Shown piece by piece: positions 48,211 through 58,870 of a stretch of 64,000 bases of DNA. Origin of the DNA: VAZQ01 sp963827585 (GTDB lineage Bacteria; Pseudomonadota; Alphaproteobacteria; Rhizobiales; Xanthobacteraceae); NCBI GenBank assembly GCA_963827585.1, contig CAWHCK010000047.1:124001-188000 (forward strand), written 5' to 3'. The position numbers were made by a program, and so were the translations under genes. The notes beneath the pieces are model-generated. The model did no database searches and was not told the DNA's origin. It saw nothing but the letters and a program-made list of their open reading frames with translations. Positions within the stretch are counted from its first letter, which is position 1. Each line of letters begins with the position of its first letter.

Positions 48211-51200
48211 TGTTCGTCCACGCGATCCCGCAGGTGACGCCCCAACGCAAGGGCATCCACGTCATCTGGGCTGGACCGCGCGCGTGGCTGTATTCGCCCG
48301 AGGGCTGGTCGATCCAGCGCCGCGCGTACGAGCGGCCGCGGCCGCGGCTTGACTGCGTCAGCCTCACCTCCGCGCAGATCGAGCAATTGCGCGCGCGCCG
48401 CGAGCTGGCGATCCGTCACGGCGTGCTCACGCTGCGGCAGGGGACATGGGTCGTTCCGCTGGCCAAGTCGAGCCTGGCTGCCGCAGCCGCGTCCGGCGCG
48501 TGCGACGTGATCACGCTCGAGCTCGCTGCCCGCCAGGTATTCGTGCGCGTGGACATCGAGGCTACCGACTCGTTCGTCATCGCCCTGCGCGACGGCAAGG
48601 CGGTGGCAGGCGGCACCGTCGTTGCCGGGCAAGCGTTTCATTCGCTGTCCGCGCCCGAGATCGACACGGTGGTCATCTATGTGCGCGGCCTCAAGACGCT
48701 CGGCATCTGCGTGCAGCCGGACGACCCGGCCGCCTGGAGAGACGTGCCGGTAGTGAAGCGCCTGCAGTTGCCGATTCGCGAGCTGATGCCCGCGCTCAAC
48801 AGCGCGGACGACGAGTTCGCCGAAGCGAAATCGCGGCTGCTGCCGGGCGAGGCTCTCGACCGCGCCGAATTCGAATCCTTGACGGAGTTGCTGCGCCTGC
48901 TGGTGAAGGCGGACGGACCGCCGCGCCCGATCGACCTCGCTTTGCTCCTGCGCGAAGCGGCGGATGAAGACCCGCAGGAGCTCTGCGCGCTCGATCCCAT
49001 TCGCGCGCTGCTCATTCATCCGCGCTGGCGTCGCGTGCTCGGATTCACGTGGTTCGACAACGACCCCGCCCTCGTGCCGGGGCAGATCTACGAGTACCGC
49101 GTCACGGCCGGCTTTCCGGCCATCGATCTTGCGGAGCGCGTCGTCGGCTTCCACACGGTTCCGTCGCGCACGGCGCTGCCGTCCGAGTTCTACCTCGATG
49201 GAACCCGCCTGCGCTTTCCACAGCCGCGCGTCGTGGAGCTGGCGCGCGCGGACAATGGCGAGCGCAGGCAGATCACGCGTCGCGGCGTGCGGCTCACCAA
49301 GCGCGACCAGCCCTGGTGGAACGTGCCCTCGCTCGATGACTGGAGCCTCGTCATCGACTTTCCCGCGCCCGTGTCGTCCGTGTCTCTCGATGTCGAGCCG
49401 GGACACGGTCTCACCTTCGCCGGCGGCGCTGCATGGCTCACGCCCGGCGCCGCAGCGCCCCTGCCGGCCGGGCCGCGGGCACGCGTCAACTTCGCCTCGC
49501 CGATCCATCAGCTGCTGCTGGCCGGCAATGGCTTCCTGGAATCCGTTCGTACGCCGCTCGGCCCGCCGCCGGCCACGCAGATCGTCGTGCTCGGCGCCGT
49601 GACCGGGCCGATCCCGTTCGTGGACGCGCCGCTGCCCGCTCCGCCGCTGTTCGCAACCATCGCGAACCTGCAGCAGAGCCAGCCGGTGCTCGCGGTGGAT
49701 CAGCCCACCGCACCCACGCCGCCGCCGCATGACCTCGGCTTCGAGATTCGCTGGCGTCCCGCGCCCCGCGTCGGCGTGCCCGGATGGCCGCCGGATCTCG
49801 GCACGCCGCCGCCGCTCGATGCGACGCTGTTTCAGATCGAGCATCGCCAGACCGCGCCGACGGTGACGCCTTTCGAGCCGATCATCGATCGGGAGGAGAA
49901 CTACACCACCGGAGATCGCGCGCAAGGCACCGCGGCGCCGCCGGTGCATCCCGGCGTCGATCTCATGACGGTGTTTCCCGAGGTGCGAGCGCCAGTCTCC
50001 GGCGCGCTCGATCTGTCCTGGCGCGATGTGTTCGACTTCGCCGACGATGGGTCGACGGGTCCAGGTGTGCCACGCCCGCGGCCGCCGCCGGGCACCCGGC
50101 ATCGGTATCGCGTGCGCGCGGTCGATGCCATCGGGCGGCCGAGCGCGACCTGGGTGGAAACCGCCGAGGCGCGCCTCGAAAAGCGCGTTCCGCCGCCGCT
50201 GCCCGCGGCGCCGGACTTGAAATCCGCGGATCAACTCACGGAACCGGGCATCACCGGCGTGCGCGCCCGCGTGCTCGTGCCGGATGCGCCCGACCTCACC
50301 GCGCAGGAGCGCGGCATTCTGGGCACGCACACCAGCGCGATCGTCCTGACCTGGGGCTGGCACGACGAGCAGCGCCTGCAGGATCCGTTCGCGCGCGAGT
50401 TCCGCCTGTACGTGAGTCGCCGGGCGCCGGGGCGGGTCCGCGCCACCATTCTGAATGTCAGCCCGCTGGGCAACGATCGCTTCGATGCGGCCATCGCCGG
50501 CGACCGCGCTTTCACGGCCGATGCGGCGCGCGCCACGGTGATCGAGGCGCCGGCGCAGTTCCGCGTGCTCGGCCACGGCGCCGGCCCGAACACCACGCTG
50601 CAGCTTCGCGCGCTCGAACGTGACGCGGGCGGCGCCTACATCGCGCCGAAAGCCGGGCCGATCGAGCTGCCCATCCGCCTCACGCCGGATCAGACGCGCG
50701 CGCCGTTCTGGGGAGCGCGTGCCGCAATCTTGCCCATCGGCACGCAAGAGGTGTACGCGCACACGTTCTTCGACCTGTTCGCGCTCTCGGCGAATGCGCC
50801 GCGCGAGGTCGTCCATGTCGGCGTCAGCTCCGCGGATCTCGAGGACTACATTCCCGATCCGCTCGCGCCCGCCTCGACGCGGCCCGGCAACGAGAGTCCG
50901 ATCGTTGCGGTGCGTTGCGAGGGCCGCTGGTACGGCAGGCCGGTCGTGGTAGACGCGCCCTCGCTCGCGCCCGTGCCGGTGATCGTCACACCGGAGCCGG
51001 GTGCGCGGCCGCTGATTTTCCGGCTCAATCTGTTGCCGCACACGCCGTTCGCGCCGACCGCGCGTGTACGGCCGGAACGGGTGTCCGCGGAGGACGTGTT
51101 CCGCGCCTATCGCGTCGACGGCACGCGCGTGATCGCACGCGTGGTCGGACAGGCTGCACCGGGCGATATCGAGCAGGACGTCACCATCCCGAACCCGGCA

Positions 51201-51860
51201 GACCGCGCGGCCATCATCGCCGCGCTCGCCGGCGGCCCGGTTGCTGCGCTCGAGGATCGCTTCGTCGTCTTCCTCGCAGCCATTCACCCGTATCGCCCGC
51301 GCCTGTTCCAGCCCTCGGTGCGCGAACCGATCACGCTCGATCGATTCGAAGAGACCTTGCCGAACCGGGGCACGCGCTGGGTCTACCGCCTGCGGCTGGC
51401 GGACGCGGCGGGCCGGCTCTCGTCGAACGCCGCCACGCTGCCCGTCATCGTTCGCGTTCCGTCCACCAGTGAGATCGCCGCCCCGGTGCGCACGGCGCGC
51501 GGCAGCTCGCACGCCGTGCTTCGGATCGCGGCCGGCAGCGAGGTGACCGACGTTCTCGTGTTCACGCGCACGCTCGCCTCGCAGGCCGCCGAGCGTGAGA
51601 ATGCTCAGATCCTGCGCATTCCGTCGTCGAGTGGGCCCGCGAACACGCGCGTTCGGCTTCGCATGACGGACGGCACGCTCGTCGCGCCCGCCATGAAGTC
51701 GCTACGCGACGCGGACGTCGTGCACGAAGGGGCCTACCACCTCGTCCGCATCGACGTGCCGCCCGGCACGCTCGCACGCGTGTGGGCCTGTGCCGCGACG
51801 CGCGACGGCGTCGTATCGCGTCTCGGCGGGCCGTGGCGCATCGGGGAGGCGGCGCCGTGA
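48210..51860 (+). CDS. Giant protein of unknown function with fibronectin III-like segments
   Basis: The 1216-residue product starts at an ATG overlapping the PLD stop (TGATG). I recognise no enzyme motif. Several segments look like fibronectin type III strands: YEYRVTAGFPA (about residue 292), RYRVRAVDAIGRPSATW (about 632) and WVYRLRLADAAGRLSSNAA (about 1055), separated by proline-rich linkers. The N-terminal 110 residues (KGIHVIWAGPRAWLYSPEGW) form a separate small domain. There is no signal peptide or membrane span. It probably acts as a long modular binding or structural protein with the flanking gene products. The stop overlaps the next GTG start. Confidence 0.8.
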   Translation: MFVHAIPQVTPQRKGIHVIWAGPRAWLYSPEGWSIQRRAYERPRPRLDCVSLTSAQIEQLRARRELAIRHGVLTLRQGTWVVPLAKSSLAAAAASGACDVITLELAARQVFVRVDIEATDSFVIALRDGKAVAGGTVVAGQAFHSLSAPEIDTVVIYVRGLKTLGICVQPDDPAAWRDVPVVKRLQLPIRELMPALNSADDEFAEAKSRLLPGEALDRAEFESLTELLRLLVKADGPPRPIDLALLLREAADEDPQELCALDPIRALLIHPRWRRVLGFTWFDNDPALVPGQIYEYRVTAGFPAIDLAERVVGFHTVPSRTALPSEFYLDGTRLRFPQPRVVELARADNGERRQITRRGVRLTKRDQPWWNVPSLDDWSLVIDFPAPVSSVSLDVEPGHGLTFAGGAAWLTPGAAAPLPAGPRARVNFASPIHQLLLAGNGFLESVRTPLGPPPATQIVVLGAVTGPIPFVDAPLPAPPLFATIANLQQSQPVLAVDQPTAPTPPPHDLGFEIRWRPAPRVGVPGWPPDLGTPPPLDATLFQIEHRQTAPTVTPFEPIIDREENYTTGDRAQGTAAPPVHPGVDLMTVFPEVRAPVSGALDLSWRDVFDFADDGSTGPGVPRPRPPPGTRHRYRVRAVDAIGRPSATWVETAEARLEKRVPPPLPAAPDLKSADQLTEPGITGVRARVLVPDAPDLTAQERGILGTHTSAIVLTWGWHDEQRLQDPFAREFRLYVSRRAPGRVRATILNVSPLGNDRFDAAIAGDRAFTADAARATVIEAPAQFRVLGHGAGPNTTLQLRALERDAGGAYIAPKAGPIELPIRLTPDQTRAPFWGARAAILPIGTQEVYAHTFFDLFALSANAPREVVHVGVSSADLEDYIPDPLAPASTRPGNESPIVAVRCEGRWYGRPVVVDAPSLAPVPVIVTPEPGARPLIFRLNLLPHTPFAPTARVRPERVSAEDVFRAYRVDGTRVIARVVGQAAPGDIEQDVTIPNPADRAAIIAALAGGPVAALEDRFVVFLAAIHPYRPRLFQPSVREPITLDRFEETLPNRGTRWVYRLRLADAAGRLSSNAATLPVIVRVPSTSEIAAPVRTARGSSHAVLRIAAGSEVTDVLVFTRTLASQAAERENAQILRIPSSSGPANTRVRLRMTDGTLVAPAMKSLRDADVVHEGAYHLVRIDVPPGTLARVWACAATRDGVVSRLGGPWRIGEAAP

Positions 51861-54800
51861 TCAGCTTCTTCGATCTCCTCGGCATCGCCCGCAACCTGAG
51901 CGAGGACGATCGGCGCGCGCTCGCCGCGCAGATGTGGCCGAGCGAGGAAATCCAGCCGTTCACCGGGGATGCGTTCGGCGACACGGAGGATTACCGCGAG
52001 CTGATGAGCTTTTTGAACGGCTGCCTCGAATTCAAGGCGGTGCGGCCGGGCGGTGCGGGCGGAATGGTGGGGCTGAGCGCCGAGCTGCACGTGACGTCCG
52101 CGGCCACGCTGGCGCCGCAGCCGCTCGTGCTCGCAAAAATGCCGGATGTCGCGTACTTCCTGCAGCCGACGCTCGGCGTGCCGGCGCAGCTTCACGTCAC
52201 TCAAACACCGGACAACAAGCTCGACGTGCACATTCTCGGCCTGCCGGTCGAAATCAAGCTGCCGCCGGGCTTCATCCGCCCGCAGCGCCCGCCGGACGCC
52301 GCCGACAGCGACGATTTGCCGGACTTCGAGACCACCTCCGTTCCCTTCGATGTCACGCAGCCCGATTCCCTGCGCATCGTGCTTCGTGACTTCGACCCAT
52401 CCTCCATCTTCGTGCGCACGAACGTGCGCATGACGCCGGACTTCGATTTCGTGGTCGACACGCGCATCCCGCTCACCATCGGGCCGTGCGCGTTCCTCGA
52501 CCTGCCCTGCGAGGCGTTGCACGATCTGCAACTCATCCCTTCGCCCCGCCTGCAGCGCCGAGGCGAAAGCCCGGTCGACTGGGCGCGCCACTATCTCGAT
52601 ACGTTCCAGCTCTCGGGCGCCATTCCCGGGCTCTACACGTTCCGCGCCATCGATCTCGACCGCAAGGCCGAGCCGGTGGCGGAATTGCTCAAGCGCATCT
52701 CGACCACGCGGCCCGCTCCGCTCGACCCGCTGGAGCCGCCCGAGCAGAACCAGCTCGAGCCGATCATCGAAGACATCGCCTTCCCCGCATTCATGTCGCC
52801 GCTGCCGATTCCGGTGCATTTCCGGCTCGGCATGCGCAAGGTGATCGTCGATCCCAAGCAGCCGTTCGGGGAGGAATACAAGCTCGACACCGCGCCGGTC
52901 GACATCCCAATTCGCAGCTGGCACCTGAAGGTATTCCGCTTCTTCGTGCAGACGATCGGCGAGCCGCCGCTCGAGTCGCCGGAGGGGTCTGACATCCCGG
53001 TGCAGTCGCTGGGCGAGCTCAATGCCGTGCTGGTGGCCGGCGAGAGCCCCGAGAACAACTGGTCCTTCGGCATCGACTACAGCGATGAAGGCGTGCTCAT
53101 CGCCACGGCGATCGTGCCCGTGGAAGACCGCGTGCGCCTGTTCAAGATTCTCAATCGGGAAGTGCGCGTCCTCGGCCTGAAGATCGGCTATTCGCTGTTC
53201 GAGGCGGACCCGCGCCACATTTCGGAGCAGCGGCCCGCCATCGTGATCCCGCTCGGCGACATGGGCTGGGCCAACCGGCTGCTGCTGCTCGCGGACTTCG
53301 AGGTGAAGAACGTCGCCACCGAGCATCAGTTCGCCTTCACCGACAAGGCGGGCATGGACGACCAGCCCTCGATCTTCCACGACCTCGGCTGGTATCTCGG
53401 CGGCCTGTCGCTCGGCGCGTTCTACGATCCCGACGGCATCGAGATCGCCGCCTTCAAGCGCTTCCGCATCGAGATCGAAGAGCTGGCGGTGGTCACCGCC
53501 ACCAACGGCGCCACTTATCTGATGCTCTCGGCGGGCATCGACTTCGGCATCGGCGCCGCGCGTCGCAGCGATGACCCGCAGCCGCCCGGCGACGCGCCGC
53601 CCTCCGCCGGCGGCACCGAAGCGGTGCAGCGCGGCGGCGGCATCCATTTTCATCGCCTCAAGTTCCGCCTGAGCACCGAGGCCGGCGACGCCCCCGACGT
53701 GCTGCTGGATGGCCTGAGCCTGAGCGTACAGACGAGAACCGTCGGCCTCGAAGGATTCGGCATGATCTCCGAATTCTTCATCGGCGGCACCCGGCTGCAG
53801 GAATTCGCCTTCGCGCTGCGCGTGCGCTTCGAGGCGCTCAAGAAGCGCTTCGATATCGGCGTGGGCTTCTTTTACGGCAAGGCCACCGAGGCCGACCGCA
53901 GCTTCAACTACTGGCTGTTCAACCTCGTGCTCGGCTGCCTGCCGCTCGGCACGACCGAAGCGCGCAACCTGCGCGTCCTCGTCGCCGGCAACATGCGTCC
54001 GCGCCTGCCGCCGGTGGACGGCAACCCGCAGCCGCTGCGGCTGTTCCGCTGGTACAAGGCGGATGGCGACGTCATCTCGATGCCGCTCAACCGGCAGCTC
54101 GCCAAGTGGGAACGGTTCGAGGACTCGTTTGCGCTCGGCGCCGGCGCGCGCATGTTTCTGGGCGGCACCAAGGCCGTGTCGCTCGACGTCTTCTTCTTCG
54201 TGCACTCGAGCCCGGACGAAGCCGGCATCTTCGCCGCGCTCGAGGTGTACCTCGCCAAGGGCGAGAAGCCGATCGCGTACGGGGTCCTGGAGATCGATTT
54301 CGAGCGCGGCTCGTGGGCGGTGGAGATCGGCATTGCGCTGGGGCTCGACAACGTGCTCGGCAAGATCCAGCTGCCGGACGAGCTCAAGCGTCTCGCCTCG
54401 CTCACCGGCACGCTTTTCCTCGGGCACAACATCGACACCTTGGCGATCGGCCAGTACGCCGATCCGGCCACCTGGCTCACCGTGCGGTTCAAGTGGTTCA
54501 GCGGCTGGAAGGCGGAGATCTGGGCGGCGCTGTGCATTCATCACGTCGACACGCCCGAAGGGCCGCGGGTGTTCGCGCTGTCCGTCGGCGCGAAGGGCAC
54601 GCTCGACATCGGCGTGGGGTCGCTCAAGCTCTACGCGACGGGCACCTTGGTTGCTGGCCGGTGGCGCAATGAGGCCATCGCCAGCGGCGTGCTGGTGCGC
54701 ATCGAGGCCGGCGTGCGCATTCGTGTGTTCCGCGTCTTCAACTTCGGCGCCGTCATCGAGATCGAGCTGGATTGGCTCGGCCCTCCGCCCTTCACGCGCC

Positions 54801-57800
54801 AGAGCTTCACGTTCCGCATCGAGACGCCGTGGTGGCTGCCGGATGTCACCGTGCGCTTCGAGCGCTCGAGCGGCGCGCCCGTGGTTTCGCAGATGCAGGT
54901 GGCATCCACGCCGCTCGTCGCCGCCAGCGCGCTGCCGCCTGCCACCCGCGCGCCCATCAATGTGGGCGTGACGCCGCTCGCCGCACCGTCGCTGGTCGAG
55001 ACGGCGGTGTTCCATCTCGACCAGCTGCGTGCCACCGGCGCGGCCGTCGTGAGCAACGCTGCGTTCGCCGCGCTCGAGCCCGTATCGGTGGACTCGACCA
55101 TTGCGCTCGATTTCAAGCCGTCGCTCGACGCGCCGGTCAGCGTCGTGCCGGATACGCCGGACGACGTGGGCACGCAGCAGTCCGCCGAGCTCAAGCTGCG
55201 TTACGAGCTGGTCGAGATCGGCATCCGCCGCCGCAAGCGCTTCGGGCCGCAGGCAGGCGTGTGGAAGGATCTGCTGACGCCCGAATCGACGCACGTGGAC
55301 TCGGTCGAGGACCTCACCGCGCTGTTCACCTCCGACGTTCGCTTCGAGTGGGACGTGGACGTGATCCGCGAGGGCCGCACCGATACGCGGCGCCTGCTCG
55401 TCAATGCCGACACCGCGTACTCGCTCAGCACCTACAGTCCCGAAGGCGATGACGTGGCGGCGACCACGTTCCCCGGCTGGCCGTGCTGCAATCCGCCGCG
55501 CAGGCCGCGGCGGTTTCACGAGGTGGATTTCGACGACTACGCGCCGGGCGTGCGCCCGCCGGCCTCGCAGCGCTTCACCGCGAGTCGCAGCACCTTCAAC
55601 TGGCAAGGCGGTCCGCCCCCGGTGGTGGCGCCGCCGATTCGCGCTCCGGCGGGAAGCCGTCCGGTGTTCATCCACATGGCCCAGCGGCCGGCTGGCCCGA
55701 TCGCGGTGGCCTCGTTCGACGCGCGTGCGGCCGTCTGCGAGATCTACGCCTATTGGGGGCCCGCGCAGCCGGACAACGTCTTCGTGGTCGAAGCCTTCGA
55801 CGGGCTTCGCATCGTCGCGGCCGCGCAGGCGCCGATGGGCGCCGCCTCGCCGCCCGTCATCCGCATCAGCGTGCCGAAGGGCATGACCTCGCTGCTCATC
55901 CGCAAGCTCGGCAGGGTCGACGTCAAGGAAGGCGACGTCGAGCTCGTGCGCGTGCGCTATCGCACCATGCGCGAGGAGCTCGTCGATGCCCTGCACGCGG
56001 CCAAGTGCGAGGCCGATGAAGACCGCGTGCATGGCGCGGGCCTGCTCGCCTGGCTGCCCAACTGCGACTACGAGATTACGACGCGCGTGCGCGTGGAGCT
56101 GGATCACGAGCGCAGCGGCGCGCAGGACGCCACGGTCGAGCAGAAGGCGTTCTTCCGCACCAAGGGGCTTCCGGGGCTGAACGCGGTCGCGCGCGTCGGC
56201 GACGAGGTCGAGCCGTACGTCGAGTCGCGCTATCCGGGGCCGGGCGCCGCGCGGCTCTATCGGCTGGAGTCGCTGGCGGTGGCGTTCAGCGAGCGCTTCA
56301 ACCTGCTCCTGCCGGTGAACCGGGCGCCGTCGACGGTCGAGGAGAAGAGCCAGATTCTCGAATGGGTGCTGGCGGTCGAGAAAGTGGGCGGCGTCGCCGG
56401 GTTCGAGCGCGTGACCCAGACCGGCGAGGATTGGGTGGTGGCGCATCGCGGCAGCGTGCCGCCGGTCCCGCCGCGGCGGCCGCGGGTGCTGACGGACACG
56501 ATATTCAGCGCCGGCGAGCGCAGCGCGCGGACGTTCGATCCGCTGGTGGTCCGCTACGAGGCGATGATGAATCGGCCGGGCGGATGCGCCCAGCCGCCCG
56601 ACGGGCTGCATCCGTCGCAGGTGCTCGTGCACGCGCCGGTGGATCCGGGCGCGCGGCGAAGGCGCGACGCCGCGCTGGGAGCCGGATCAGGAGCTGCGGG
56701 TCAATCTGCGGCAGAAGAATGCGCCGTTCGTCGAACGGAGCCCCTTCGAGGATGCCGATGCGTCCGCATTCACGCGCGCCGCGGCGAGCGGGCCAGCCGC
56801 CGCGTGGCGCTCCGACCAGGGAGCAATGCGGGTGGACGCGGATCCGCAGCCCGGCGCTGCGCAATACGCCGTGTTCGGCAACACCGATTGGCGGCACGTG
56901 CAGATCGAAGTGGTCGTTGACCCGGCCGGCGGCGAAGCCGGTGTGGCGGTGGCCGTGTCGGCCGCGCGCTCGGTCGAGGCGCTGCTGTCGTCGGCGGGCG
57001 CGCTGCGGCTGATCGAGCGCGATGGCGCGACGATTCGGACCCTCGCAGGCCCGGTCGATGCTGGGACCGCGAGCGCCGGCCCCGACAACGCGGTGACGCT
57101 CGAAGTCATCGCCTTCGACGATCGCGTGCGCGCGACGGTGGGCGATACGAAGCTCGAAGGTGTGTTGGGTGCAATTCGCGAAGGACGGCTGGCGCTGGTG
57201 TCGCGCGCAGGCGGTCGCTTCACGCGCTTGCTGGTCGGCGGCCTCGATGCCTGGCGTTTCCATGCGCGCACCAGCGTCTATGACGACTTCCCCGCTCACA
57301 TCGAGAGCTGGGACGACGTGCTCGGGGTGCTGCAGCCCGGGGACGTCGGCGCCGCGATCGCGACGGTGGCGGACCTCACCACGCGCACGTCAGCCCAGAT
57401 CGCGGAGGTGATGACCGGCAATGCCGATGCCGAGAAGCGGCAGCGCCTGTTCGAGACCTGGACGCTTGCGCTCGGGCTGCCGCTACGCGAGACACCGCAC
57501 GGCGTCTCGCTCACCCGCTGGGTGGAAGGCGGCAGCACCGCGCTGATCCTGCTCGAAAGCGACGAGCCCCTGCCGTTCAGCCGCGATGTGAAAGTGGTTC
57601 TGTCCCGCCGCACCCGCATCGTTCGCCCCTTCCCGCGGCCTGAACCGCCGATACCCCCCAGGCTCCCGCAGCGGCCGCCCGCGGTGCGTGCAATGGGGGA
57701 CGGCGAAGGGCCGGAAAGCGCCGGGGCGGTGCGCGAGGCGCCGGCGCGCGATCCCGGCATCGACCCGGAGGCCGAGCTCGATCGCGACTTGGAGCGCAGC

Positions 57801-58013
57801 CCCCTCGTGCAGTTCGTCTGGACGCCCGTCGCGACGCTGGTGCTGACGGATCGCGAGGAAACCCGGGCGCTGGTCATTCCGGCAGCCGGCCCGATCGCAG
57901 GCGGCACGTACCGTCTCCAGTTCGACCTCGACCGCCCGCGCTGGCGAACCGCCGCCCCCGATGCGACCTCGAACTATCGAGCGAGCGCGACCTTGCCGCT
58001 CGCCTGGACGTGA
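51857..58013 (+). CDS. Giant beta-rich protein (about 2050 residues), one-base frameshift
   Basis: The GTG at 51857 overlaps the previous stop (GTGA). Residues 1-30 are helical (FFDLLGIARNLSEDDRRALA). Long stretches to about residue 1050 alternate hydrophobic and polar residues, for example AVEIGIALGLDNVLGKIQL, as in extended beta structures. A proline-rich part and a jelly-roll-like domain near the end (HVQIEVVVDPAGGEAGVAVA, FDDRVRATVGDTKLEG, EGRLALVSRAGGRFTRLLV) follow. The frame changes at 56648-56655 (GGGCGCGCGG); removing one base continues into WEPDQELRVNLRQKNAPF and gives about 2051 residues. No signal peptide or known catalytic motif was found. Function unknown. Confidence 0.8.
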
Positions 58014-58045
58014 GCCTTCGGCGCTGCACCGGTACCGCGCGGAGA

Positions 58046-58105
58046 GGCACGCCCTCCGACATCATGACGACGTTGCGCACCGGCTTCAGCAAGGCGGTGC
58101 AATAG
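58046..58105 (+). pseudogene. Remnant of a Bug-receptor C-terminus (right flank of the giant-gene cluster)
   Basis: The frame reads GTPSDIMTTLRTGFSKAVQ and then TAG, matching the GTPPEIVTTLRAAIGKAAQ segment of the receptor at 41550. Upstream bases (GCACCGGTACCGCGCGG) could encode the preceding APxPRG part in a shifted frame. No other receptor sequence is nearby. The following gap to 58432 holds nothing else I can identify. Confidence 0.5.
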
Positions 58106-58432
58106 CCCGGACATGGCGCGCGGGCCGGGTTCGACCCACCTCGGCCCGAGGGCGGCCATCCCCGGGTTCGGAGCATAGGGGTGCCCGCAGCACCTCGATT
58201 TAGAACGTTTCAGGACTACCCCAAGGACTTGCCGCACCAATCGTCGGCACGCTCGGCGTGCAGCGTGCGGAGCGTCCGTCGACCGCCGGGTGGTCATTCC
58301 TGGCGACGCCGGGCCAAGCGGAGGGGAGAAAGCCTGATGCCGTCTTGCATCCCGTACCGATCTGCCACACGCGCTCGGCGGATCTACGCGCTATTGGGCC
58401 TGTCCGGCGATCCGGAAGGACCGACGCGCGTG

Positions 58433-58813
58433 ATGCGCGCGGCCATACTGGCGGTCGCGATCCCCATCGCATTTCCGAACATCGCCCTCGCGCATGGCGA
58501 TTGGCCCGATGGACCGCATAAGCACTGGTTTGAAACGCTCCAGCGTCCCGACAACCATTTGCACCCTCATCGACAGCTCGACTCGAAATCGCTGTTCTGC
58601 TGCGGCGCCGCCGACGTTGTCAAAACGAAGTTCAAGGTCGAAAATGGCGGCGACCGACACCCCGAGGATGTCTGGTACGCTTGGCTGAACGGCGAGTGGG
58701 CCAGGATTCCTCCCGAGAAGATCGTCCAAGACCACGCTCCGGACGGGGAGGCTCACCTGTTTCTGCTGGCCGGCACGATCCAGTGCTTCGTGCGTCCGAA
58801 GGGCGGTACGTAA
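58433..58813 (+). CDS. Small secreted protein of unknown function
   Basis: The 126-residue product has a signal peptide (RAAILAVAIPIAFPNIALA, cleavage before HGDWPDG). The mature part has a histidine-rich start, the pair FCCGAADV and a later single cysteine (TIQCFVRP), with WYAWLNGEWARIPPEKIV between. It resembles small periplasmic proteins frequent in Bradyrhizobium-type genomes that have a CC motif and an IPPxK segment; their role is unknown. An upstream ATG at 58337 would add 32 residues without leader character. Confidence 0.65.
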   Translation: MRAAILAVAIPIAFPNIALAHGDWPDGPHKHWFETLQRPDNHLHPHRQLDSKSLFCCGAADVVKTKFKVENGGDRHPEDVWYAWLNGEWARIPPEKIVQDHAPDGEAHLFLLAGTIQCFVRPKGGT

Positions 58814-58870
58814 TCGCGCCGCGTCGAGCGAGCAGCGCCTCCCTCGAAGAGGTGGCGGCCGGGGGATCGA

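Noticed and set aside
47910..56632. Very long minus-strand frames opposite the giant genes (about 1200 and 1630 residues)
   Set aside because: They are extremely rich in Arg, Ala, Gly, His and Glu, contain no recognisable domain and mirror the codon structure of the plus-strand genes. They are GC-rich shadow frames.
45214..58013. Phage tail, Tc-toxin or contractile injection system
   Set aside because: No sheath, baseplate, tube, RHS or toxin-complex motifs were seen, and no structural phage genes flank the cluster.
44847..58105. The two receptor remnants as attachment sites or direct repeats bounding a mobile element
   Set aside because: The two DNA stretches are similar only at the protein level, not identical, and no integrase, transposase or tRNA is present.
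58337..58432. Upstream extension of the small secreted protein gene
   Set aside because: The added 32 residues are arginine-rich and would hide the clear signal peptide that begins at 58433.
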